NCBI RefSeq assembly: GCF_022843985.1
Contig: NZ_JALHMP010000005.1
Location: forward strand, 1-64,000
Direction: 5' to 3'
Source of the DNA: Phreatobacter sp.
Lineage (GTDB): Bacteria > Pseudomonadota > Alphaproteobacteria > Rhizobiales > Phreatobacteraceae
DNA length: 64,000 nucleotides
The first letter of the stretch is position 1, and each line of letters opens with the position of its first letter. Under the pieces are notes generated by a model, which searched no databases, had not been told where the DNA came from, and worked only from the letters and a program-made list of their open reading frames with translations. The translations under genes were made by a program, and so were the position numbers. Positions 1 through 6,367 of the stretch are shown here, piece by piece.

Positions 1-213
1 GGGCGCCGGGGTCGGCGCGGTCGTGCGCTGCAGGGGGGCGGCGGTGGTCGGCGCGGTGTTGGTGGTTGGCGGCGGCGCAGCGGTGCGCGCGCCGCGGCTG
101 CCGCCACTGCGGGGTGCCGCTTCGGCCACGACACCGCCGAGCATGATGGCGACGCCGGCGACGGCGAAGGCGCGAATGAGCTTCTTGGACCTGAAAAGGG
201 TCTTGGTCGACAT
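1..213 (-). CDS. Tim44-like domain protein, N-terminal part (runs off the window)
   Basis: Only the first 71 codons are present; the gene continues past base 1. The start is the ATG at 213-211, with GGGGAAA just upstream. The visible part has a basic N-terminus, a hydrophobic stretch at about residues 13-30 and a small-residue cleavage site near residue 32, followed by a low-complexity Ala/Pro/Thr-rich segment. This layout is that of the exported Tim44-like proteins of Rhizobiales, in which a Pro/Thr linker precedes a C-terminal Tim44-like domain. The diagnostic domain lies outside the window, so the name rests on resemblance of the N-terminus only; any other exported Pro/Thr-rich protein would look similar. 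Confidence 0.55.
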   Translation of the reverse strand, partial: MSTKTLFRSKKLIRAFAVAGVAIMLGGVVAEAAPRSGGSRGARTAAPPPTTNTAPTTAAPLQRTTAPTPAP

Positions 214-311
214 GGTTTCCCCACGAATGGCGCGGCGTTTACGCCGCCGCTGCTAGAACGTTAGCAGCATATGGGAACCGTGTCGCCGCGAGACAATGCC
301 GCAGCGGCAAT

Positions 312-345
312 GCGAAAACCGGCGATGGTTTCGCCTCGCCGGTTT
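312..345 (-). terminator. Rho-independent terminator of rpmB
   Basis: On the minus strand, 26 bases past the rpmB stop, AAACCGGCGA pairs perfectly with TCGCCGGTTT (10 bp stem, plus-strand arms 316-325 and 336-345, 10-base loop), ending in a short T run and TTCGC. Position and form fit the end of the rpmB transcript. Confidence 0.7.
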
Positions 346-370
346 ACACAGGTCTCGGACAGAACCGCGA

Positions 371-661
371 TCAGGCGGCTTCGGCGCGCTTCTTGGCAAT
401 GGCCGACTTCAGCTGCCGCGCCTTCGGCGACAGGTCCTCGGCATTGGCCTTCTGCAGGAAGGCATCCAGTCCACCATTGTGGTCGACCGAGCGCAGGGCG
501 TGGGTCGACACGCGCAGCGACACCGTCTGACCGAGCAGGTCGGAGGCGAAAGAGATATTCTGCAGGTTCGGCAAGAAGCGGTGCTTCGTCTTGATGTTCG
601 AATGGCTGACCCGGTGGCCAACCTGAACACCCTTGCCGGTGAGTTCACAACGACGCGACAT
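371..661 (-). CDS. rpmB: 50S ribosomal protein L28
   Basis: Encodes 96 residues beginning [11 protein letters not shown], the standard L28 opening, followed by the basic [11 protein letters not shown] segment that is highly conserved in the family. L28 is a component of the large ribosomal subunit. The ATG at 661-659 is chosen because it gives the canonical L28 N-terminus; the reading frame stays open far upstream but that extension is not L28-like. It is expressed alone: a sigma-70-type promoter lies upstream and a hairpin terminator downstream. Length is within the normal alphaproteobacterial range. Confidence 0.97.
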   Translation of the reverse strand: MSRRCELTGKGVQVGHRVSHSNIKTKHRFLPNLQNISFASDLLGQTVSLRVSTHALRSVDHNGGLDAFLQKANAEDLSPKARQLKSAIAKKRAEAA

Positions 662-736
662 CTGTCGGATCCCAAAGGTAAAGTGCGACGGCGTCGGCCG
701 GCCGCTGGACAAAATGGTCCTGTTCGGAGACGCGAC

Positions 737-765
737 GGCATAGTGACAGGACCCGGGCCTGTCAA
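737..765 (-). promoter_or_regulatory. Promoter of rpmB
   Basis: Reading the minus strand: TTGACA (765-760), a 17-base spacer, then TATGCC (742-737). The -35 is a perfect consensus and the spacing is ideal. Transcription would begin near 730, about 70 bases before the rpmB ATG. A 21-bp inverted repeat (TGACAGG, 7-base spacer, CCTGTCA; 744-764) sits across the spacer and -35. Confidence 0.6.
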
Positions 766-814
766 GCAAAACCGGCACTGCCGACGTCCCCCGCCTCAAG
801 AAGGATCCTGCCGC

Positions 815-1906
815 ATGCCCATCGCCCGTGTCCACCGCATCATCGCGCAAGCGCCCGACGACGTCTCGGGCCTCGAGGCGGCAATCAGCGCCGGCCGGCT
901 CGACCCCGCCGGGATTCTCGCGATCTTCGGCAAGACCGAGGGCAATGGCTGCGTCAACGACTTCACCCGCGGCTTTGCCACCCAGTCGCTGACCCTGGCC
1001 CTCGCCCGCCATGTCGGGGCCGAGCGCGCCGCTTCCGTCTGCTATGTGATGTCGGGCGGCACGGAAGGCGCGATGGCGCCGCACTGGACGGTCTTCGAGC
1101 GGGTGGAAGGCGAGGGGGCCCCCGGCCCGGCCCTGGCCATCGGCCGGGTCCACACGCCGGCGCTGCCGGCCGGGCATCTTGGCCGGATGGGCCAGGTCGA
1201 GCAGGTGGCGGCCGGGGTGCGCGCGGCCATGCGGCAGGCCGGTCTCGACGATCCCCGCGATGTCCATTTCGTCCAGGTGAAATGCCCGCTGCTCACGGCC
1301 CAGCGCATCGGCGAGGCGGAGGCGCGGGGCGCCACCGTCGCCGTCCGCGACACGCTGAAGTCGATGGGCCTGTCGCGCGGCGCCTCCTCGCTCGGGGTGG
1401 CGGTGGCGCTGGGGGAAATCCCGGCCGAGGCGCTTGCCGATGCGGCGATCGGGCGGGACCTCGCCCTTCATTCCGGGCGCGCCAGCGCCTCGGCGGGGGT
1501 GGAGCTTCTCGGCCACGAGATCGTCGTGCTTGGCATGTCAGCTGCCTGGTCCGGGCCGCTGGCCATCGACCATGCGGTGATGGCCGATGCCATCGATGTC
1601 GAGCCGGTAAGGGCGGCGCTCGGCCGGCTCGGCCTCGGCGCGGCCGGCCAGCTCGGACCTGTGGCCCGCGACCGGCTCGTGGCGCTGCTCGCCAAGGCGG
1701 AGGCCGCGCCCGACGGGGCCGTCCGCGGGGTGCGTCACACCATGCTGGACGATTCAGACATTTCCTCCACCCGTCACGCGCGGGCCTTCGTGGCCGGGGC
1801 GCTCGCCGGCCTGGTCGGGCGGACGGACCTCTATGTTTCCGGCGGTGCGGAGCACCAGGGTCCCCCCGGGGGCGGGCCGGTGGCCGTCATCGCCGCGCGG
1901 GGCTGA
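815..1906 (+). CDS. Ring-opening amidohydrolase, cyanuric acid amidohydrolase type
   Basis: A 363-residue protein of the AtzD/TrzD/barbiturase family, which opens cyclic ureides such as cyanuric acid. Family members have three structural repeats, each giving a Lys-Ser pair. All three are visible: K40 with S80 (SGGTEG), K156 with S220 (SGRAS) and K294 with S342 (SGGAEHQGP). Length equals that of characterised cyanuric acid hydrolases. The ATG at 815 is preceded by AAGGAT and gives the usual N-terminus; the frame is open further upstream but overlaps the rpmB promoter. No biuret or allophanate hydrolase gene lies nearby, so downstream degradation must be encoded elsewhere, or the true substrate differs (barbiturase is the main alternative). 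Confidence 0.87.
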   Translation: MPIARVHRIIAQAPDDVSGLEAAISAGRLDPAGILAIFGKTEGNGCVNDFTRGFATQSLTLALARHVGAERAASVCYVMSGGTEGAMAPHWTVFERVEGEGAPGPALAIGRVHTPALPAGHLGRMGQVEQVAAGVRAAMRQAGLDDPRDVHFVQVKCPLLTAQRIGEAEARGATVAVRDTLKSMGLSRGASSLGVAVALGEIPAEALADAAIGRDLALHSGRASASAGVELLGHEIVVLGMSAAWSGPLAIDHAVMADAIDVEPVRAALGRLGLGAAGQLGPVARDRLVALLAKAEAAPDGAVRGVRHTMLDDSDISSTRHARAFVAGALAGLVGRTDLYVSGGAEHQGPPGGGPVAVIAARG

Positions 1907-2725
1907 TCAGGCGGCGGCGACCATGGCGGCGACGAAATCCTTCGTCGACTGGCCGATGGCGCCGCCGCGCCGTTCGGCAATGCCGTTGACGGCGCTGACA
2001 TAGCCGTCGTTCCACACCGAGAGGCCGTCGCCGATCCGGGCGGAGAAGATGGAGACCATGGCGCCGGCGATGCCGCGGGCCTCCAGCGCGGGCAGGCGTG
2101 AGATGCCGGCATCGTCGAGGCCGCGGTCGGCGTCGACATAGACGGCCGCCCTGACGGCGGACTTCACCGCTGTCTCCGGCCTGCCGGCGAGCAGGCCGCC
2201 ATGGGAGGCGGTGACAACAATGTGGCCGGCATCCTCGCTGCCCACGAGGCCGTTGGAATCGAGCACGAAGACGCGGATGCCCTTGCCCCCCGCCTCGGTG
2301 ATCTCGTGGCGCGCCTCGTCGAGCGCGGCAGGGCTAGGCGACGGCGCAAGCGCGGCGCGTGCCAGCCGATCGAGCCCCTCGGCGCAGGTCATGCCGCGCC
2401 GCAGGCCGAGGCTCGCCGCGGCAGCGTTGACGAAGGACAGGACCCCGCGTGCGGGCATGTCGGCGCCCCAGCCGATCCGCGCTGAGCTGTGGGCGACCGT
2501 CGCGCCGGGCACGCCGAGGCCATCGAGCCAGGCAAGGCCGGAAATGCCCGCCTGTTCCCGGCCGATGCCGGCATCGTTGAGGATGAGGGCGGAAACCCCT
2601 TTCTTCGCCCCGTACCAGGCGGCATAGACCGCGCCATGCGAGGCGCAGACGGCGATGCGCCCGCGCGCCTCGGCGGGGAGATGGGTGACGCTGTCGAGAA
2701 CGAGGGGCGGCGGCATGGACGTCAT
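1907..2725 (-). CDS. Unrecognised protein with two tandem homologous halves
   Basis: A 272-residue soluble protein that I cannot assign to a characterised family. It is internally duplicated. Half 1 has SHG at 29-31, NDAGIG at 50-55, AGISGL at 59-64, SARIG at 81-85 and a G-x-x-S-x-VN motif near 94-100. Half 2 repeats these as SHGG at 174-177, VDADRG at 197-202, AGISRL at 206-211, SARIG at 228-232 and a matching VN motif. No signal peptide or membrane segment is seen. Its stop codon abuts that of the amidohydrolase on the other strand (stop-to-stop, no gap), so the two are convergent and not one operon. Conserved Ser-His and Asp/Asn positions suggest an enzyme or ligand-binding protein, but this is only inference. 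Confidence 0.8.
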   Translation of the reverse strand: MTSMPPPLVLDSVTHLPAEARGRIAVCASHGAVYAAWYGAKKGVSALILNDAGIGREQAGISGLAWLDGLGVPGATVAHSSARIGWGADMPARGVLSFVNAAAASLGLRRGMTCAEGLDRLARAALAPSPSPAALDEARHEITEAGGKGIRVFVLDSNGLVGSEDAGHIVVTASHGGLLAGRPETAVKSAVRAAVYVDADRGLDDAGISRLPALEARGIAGAMVSIFSARIGDGLSVWNDGYVSAVNGIAERRGGAIGQSTKDFVAAMVAAA

Positions 2726-2922
2726 CCGGTTCGGCTGTCGCGAGAACGGCGACTGTTCCAGTCCCGGTGGCGGGCGGCAATCGGCCGAGCCAAGCCGTTC
2801 GTCGGAGGCCAGTCATGCCGGCCCTCGCCTTGACAGGTCCGGCCTCGTCCCCACACTCGCGGGCAACGACCCGCCAGACGGGCGCAAGGCCGGCGCAGAC
2901 CGGCGACCGGGAGGATGACGAC

Positions 2923-2967
2923 ATGACGGCTCCGGCCGGGCGCGCGCAGCGCCGTCCGCACCGCTGA
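2923..2967 (+). other. Possible 14-codon upstream ORF before the acyl-CoA dehydrogenase
   Basis: ATG at 2923 follows a strong ribosome-binding sequence (GGGAGGA, 5-6 bases before) and opens a 14-residue Arg-rich ORF ending at TGA 2965-2967, seven bases before the dehydrogenase ATG, which itself has only a weak GGCGG immediately before it. This looks suited to translational coupling. Too short to call a gene. Confidence 0.25.
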
Positions 2968-2974
2968 CCGGCGG

Positions 2975-4141
2975 ATGGACTTTTCCCTGACCGCGGACCA
3001 GCAGGCCCTGCGAGCGGCGGTGGAGCGCCTGTGCGCGCGCTTTCCCGACGCCTACTGGCTGGACCGCGACATCGCGGGCGGCTTTCCCCACGACTTCCAT
3101 GCCGCCTTCGCCGAGGCCGGGTTCCTCGGCATCGCCATGCCCGCGGCCTTCGGCGGCGCCGGTCTCGGCATCACCGAAGCCGCCCTCATGATGGAGGCGA
3201 TCGCCGCCTCCGGGGCCGGCATGTCGGGCGCCTCGGCCATTCACCTCAACATCTTCGGGCTCCATCCTGTCGTGGTGAAGGGGACGCAGGCCCAGAAGGC
3301 GCGGATGCTCACCCCGCTGATCGCCGGCCGGGAGAAGGCCTGTTTCGGGGTCACCGAGCCCGATGCGGGCCTCGACACGCTGAAGATCACGACGCGGGCC
3401 GAGCGCCAAGGCGACGTCTACATGGTCACCGGCCAGAAGATCTGGACCTCGTCGGCGCAGGTCGCCGACAAGATCCTGCTGCTGGCCCGCACCACGCCGC
3501 TCGCCGAGGTGGAGAAGCGCACCGAGGGTCTGTCGCTGTTCTACACCAGGCTGGACCGCGCCCATGTCGAGGTGCGCGAGATCGCCAAGATGGGTCGCAA
3601 GGCCGTCGATTCCAACCAGGTCTTCTTCGACCGCCTGCCGGTGCCGGCCGACGATCTGATCGGCGAAGAAGGCAAGGGTTTCGAGATCATCCTGCACGGG
3701 CTCAATCCCGAGCGCATCCTCATCGCGGCGGAAGCCGTCGGGCTGGGGCGCGCGGCGCTGCGGCGCGCCTGCGCCTATGCCGGCGAGCGCATCGTCTTCG
3801 ACCGTCCGATCGGCCGGAACCAGGCGATCCAGCATCCGCTCGCCGAGCGCTGGATGGAACTGGAGGCGGCCGAGCTGATGATGCTGAAAGCCGCCAGCCT
3901 CTATGACCGCGGCGAACCCTGCGGGCCCTATGCCAATGCCGCCAAATACCTGGCGGCGGAGGCCGGCTACCGGGCCTGCGAGACGGCGGTGATGACGCTC
4001 GGCGGCATGGGCTATGCCCGCGCGTTCCATGTCGAGCGCTATCTGCGCGAGGCCTGGATCCCGCGCCTCGCGCCCGTCTCGGCGCAACTCATCCTCTCCT
4101 ACATCGCCGAGAAGGTCCTCGGCCTGCCGAAATCCTACTGA
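2975..4141 (+). CDS. Acyl-CoA dehydrogenase family protein
   Basis: 388 residues with the complete three-domain acyl-CoA dehydrogenase fold: N-terminal helical domain, middle beta domain with the FAD-contact motif GVTEPDAG and KIWTSSA, and C-terminal helical domain. It should oxidise an acyl-CoA at the alpha-beta bond, passing electrons to electron-transfer flavoprotein (etfAB lie at 50-52 kb). The usual catalytic Glu near the C-terminus (YEGT motif) is replaced: the aligned stretch reads RLAPVSA, with Pro at about 367. A Glu is instead present at 246 in NPERI, the position used as base by isovaleryl-CoA and long-chain dehydrogenases. It is followed 36 bases later by E1 alpha/beta genes, suggesting a joint catabolic operon. 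Substrate unknown. Confidence 0.9.
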   Translation: MDFSLTADQQALRAAVERLCARFPDAYWLDRDIAGGFPHDFHAAFAEAGFLGIAMPAAFGGAGLGITEAALMMEAIAASGAGMSGASAIHLNIFGLHPVVVKGTQAQKARMLTPLIAGREKACFGVTEPDAGLDTLKITTRAERQGDVYMVTGQKIWTSSAQVADKILLLARTTPLAEVEKRTEGLSLFYTRLDRAHVEVREIAKMGRKAVDSNQVFFDRLPVPADDLIGEEGKGFEIILHGLNPERILIAAEAVGLGRAALRRACAYAGERIVFDRPIGRNQAIQHPLAERWMELEAAELMMLKAASLYDRGEPCGPYANAAKYLAAEAGYRACETAVMTLGGMGYARAFHVERYLREAWIPRLAPVSAQLILSYIAEKVLGLPKSY

Positions 4142-4177
4142 ACCAAGACCAGACCGACAGCGGGGAACGACGACAAG

Positions 4178-5173
4178 ATGGAACCCACCCACAATATCCG
4201 GCGGCTGATGGACCTCTACCGGACCATGAGCCGCATCCGCGCCTTCGAGACCGCCGCCCTGAACGCCCACAAGGAGGGTGTTGTGCCGGGGCCGCTGCAT
4301 GTGTCGATCGGGCAGGAGGGCGTCGCGGCCGGCGTCTGCCTCAACCTGACCACCGAGGATCGCATCACCTCGAACCATCGCGGCCACGGCCATGCCCTCG
4401 CCAAGGGCGCCGGCGTGCAGGGCATGATGCGCGAACTCTTCGGCCGCGAGGGCGGCCATTGCCGCGGCAAGGGCGGCTCCATGCATATTGCCGACTTCTC
4501 CGTCGGCATGCTCGGGGCGAACGGGGTCGTCTCCGGCGGCATTCCCATCGCTGTCGGCGCGGCCCAGGGCCTGAAGATGTTGCGCTCCAGCGCCATCGCG
4601 GTCTGCTTCTTCGGCGACGGTGCCATCAATCGCGGTCCCTTCCTCGAGGGCCTCAACTGGGCGGCGCTCTACAATCTGCCGGTGCTCTTCATCTGCGAGG
4701 ATAACGGCGTCTCCGCCTTCACTGCCACCGACACCGTGACCGCCGGCCCCGGTGTCATCGCCCGCGCGGCCTCTCTCGGCGTGCCCGGCGTCACCGTCGA
4801 CGGCAATGATGCCCTGGCGGTGGACGAGGCGGCTGGCCGGCTGGTGGCCGAGGTGCGCGGCGGCAAGGGGCCGCGGCTGCTCCATGCCAAGACCTTCCGC
4901 ATCACCGGCCACACCTCGACCGATGCCGCGGCCTGGCGGGATCCGGCCGATGTCGCGGCGGCGAAGGCCCGCGATCCGATCGACCGGCTCGGCCTCCTCC
5001 TCGCCGACCGGGGCGTTGCCACCGCCGATCTCGATGCGCTGCGCCTTGCCGTCTTCGAGGAGATGGAGGCCGCCGTCAACGATGCCAAGGCCGCCCCCTG
5101 GCCCGACGAGGCCATCGCCTACGAGGACGTGCAGGATGTCGGCGCGGTCCGTTTTTCGGGAGTTTCGGCATGA
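4178..5173 (+). CDS. Thiamine-diphosphate-dependent dehydrogenase E1, alpha subunit (acetoin/2-oxoacid type)
   Basis: 331 residues of the E1 alpha family. The thiamine diphosphate-Mg site is visible as GDGAINRG followed some 25 residues later by EDN. RGHGHALAKG and GKGGSMHIAD are the segments typical of acetoin dehydrogenase and related short E1 alpha subunits. Together with the next gene it would form an alpha2-beta2 E1 that decarboxylates a 2-oxoacid or cleaves acetoin. Start ATG 4178 follows GGGGAACGACGACAAG. The gene overlaps the beta subunit by four bases (ATGA), indicating coupled translation. No E2 lipoyl acyltransferase or E3 gene follows, so the partner components must come from elsewhere or an artificial-acceptor type reaction is used. 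Confidence 0.9.
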   Translation: MEPTHNIRRLMDLYRTMSRIRAFETAALNAHKEGVVPGPLHVSIGQEGVAAGVCLNLTTEDRITSNHRGHGHALAKGAGVQGMMRELFGREGGHCRGKGGSMHIADFSVGMLGANGVVSGGIPIAVGAAQGLKMLRSSAIAVCFFGDGAINRGPFLEGLNWAALYNLPVLFICEDNGVSAFTATDTVTAGPGVIARAASLGVPGVTVDGNDALAVDEAAGRLVAEVRGGKGPRLLHAKTFRITGHTSTDAAAWRDPADVAAAKARDPIDRLGLLLADRGVATADLDALRLAVFEEMEAAVNDAKAAPWPDEAIAYEDVQDVGAVRFSGVSA

Positions 5174-6147
5174 GCATGCATCAGGTCACCCTGGTCGAGG
5201 CGGTGCGCCTCGCCGCCCTGCAGGAGATGCGCCGCGACCCCACCGTCTGGGTCATGGGCGAGGATGTCGCCCGTGGCGGCCTCTACGGTCAGTACAGGGA
5301 CTTCCTGCCCGAATTCGGGGCCGAGCGCGTCGTCTCCACGCCGATCTCGGAATCGACGATCATGGGCGCCGGCCTCGGCGCGGCGCTGGTCGGCACGCGG
5401 CCGATCATCGAGATGCGCATCTTCGACTTCGTCATGTGCGCCATGGACGAACTGGTGAACCAGATCGCCAAGATCCGCTACATGTTCGGCGGTCAGGCGC
5501 GGCCCTCCGTGGTCGTGCGGATGCCCCACGGCATCTGGCGCAACTCGGCCGCCCAGCACAGCCAGATGCTGGAATCCTGGTTCGTCCATCTGCCGGGCGT
5601 CATCGTCGTGACGCCGTCGACGCCGGCGGATGCGGCGGGGCTGCTGGTCAATGCCATCCGCTCCGACGACCCGGTGCTGTTCTTCGACCCGAAGAACCTC
5701 TTTCCGGCGACAGGTGACGTGGCCTCGGTGATCGAACCGATCCCCTTCGGCAAGGCGCGCCTCGCCCGCGAGGGCCGCGACCTTACCATCGTCTCGTGGT
5801 CGGCCATCATGCCGGCGGTTGAACAGGCGGCGGCGACGCTGGCGGCGGATGGCATCGCCGCCGATGTCATCGACCTCAGGACGCTCTGGCCCTGGGACCA
5901 GGAGGCCGTCTGCGCCTCTGTCGCCAGGACCGGCCGGCTGCTGGTGGTGCAGGAGGCCGTCTCGGTGGCCGGTTTCGGTGCCGAAGTGGTCGCGACCGTG
6001 CTCGAGACGCTGGGACCGGCCCGGGTCAAGGCGGCCCGCCGGCTCGGCGCGCCGCGCATTCCCATCCCCTTCTCGCCACCCCTCGAGGATGCCGTCAAAG
6101 TGACGCCGGCCAAGATCGTCGCGGCGGCGAAGGCGGCGATGGGATAG
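5170..6147 (+). CDS. Thiamine-diphosphate-dependent dehydrogenase E1, beta subunit
   Basis: 325 residues of the transketolase-like E1 beta family, with the pyrimidine-binding domain (GEDVARGGLYGQ, TPISE, GAGLGAALVGTRPIIE) followed by the C-terminal transketolase domain (IVSWSAIMPAVEQAA, DLRTLWPWD, VVQEAVSVAGFGAE). It completes the heterotetrameric E1 with the preceding gene, with which it overlaps by four bases. Length is normal. It is the last gene of the block beginning with the acyl-CoA dehydrogenase; a GC-rich hairpin sequence follows. Substrate specificity (acetoin, pyruvate or branched-chain 2-oxoacids) cannot be read from the sequence. Confidence 0.92.
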   Translation: MSMHQVTLVEAVRLAALQEMRRDPTVWVMGEDVARGGLYGQYRDFLPEFGAERVVSTPISESTIMGAGLGAALVGTRPIIEMRIFDFVMCAMDELVNQIAKIRYMFGGQARPSVVVRMPHGIWRNSAAQHSQMLESWFVHLPGVIVVTPSTPADAAGLLVNAIRSDDPVLFFDPKNLFPATGDVASVIEPIPFGKARLAREGRDLTIVSWSAIMPAVEQAAATLAADGIAADVIDLRTLWPWDQEAVCASVARTGRLLVVQEAVSVAGFGAEVVATVLETLGPARVKAARRLGAPRIPIPFSPPLEDAVKVTPAKIVAAAKAAMG

Positions 6148-6171
6148 GGCGCGGCGCTTCAGGACCCCACC

Positions 6172-6215
6172 CGTACCCTCCCCGCTGTGCGCGGAGAGGG
6201 TGGGGGAAGGGTACC
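6172..6215. repeat. GC-rich imperfect inverted repeat between operons
   Basis: ACCCTCCCCGC (6175-6185) pairs with GCGGAGAGGGT (6191-6201) with a single mismatch and a 5-base loop; flanking CGTACCCT and AGGGTACCG allow an alternative outer pairing. It lies 25 bases after the E1 beta stop with no T run. It resembles the dispersed intergenic hairpin repeats of GC-rich Rhizobiales; only one copy is in this window. Confidence 0.4.
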
Positions 6216-6367
6216 GCGAAGCGCTCCGCCCGGCCGGGGCCGTCAGCCTCCGTCCACCTTCCGCTTAGGGGAATTACGTATCAGCCCTTATTGTTCCGGT
6301 CGCAAGCGGGTGGGACAGTCCGGGTCCGCGGACGATGGGGCGTCGGACCGCAACGAGGACGTTCGCC

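Noticed and set aside
2813-4912. Long open frame of 699 codons on the minus strand
   Set aside because: It is antisense to the acyl-CoA dehydrogenase and E1 alpha genes, is rich in His/Gly/Arg/Asp with no domain, and is explained by codon bias of the GC-rich genes on the other strand.
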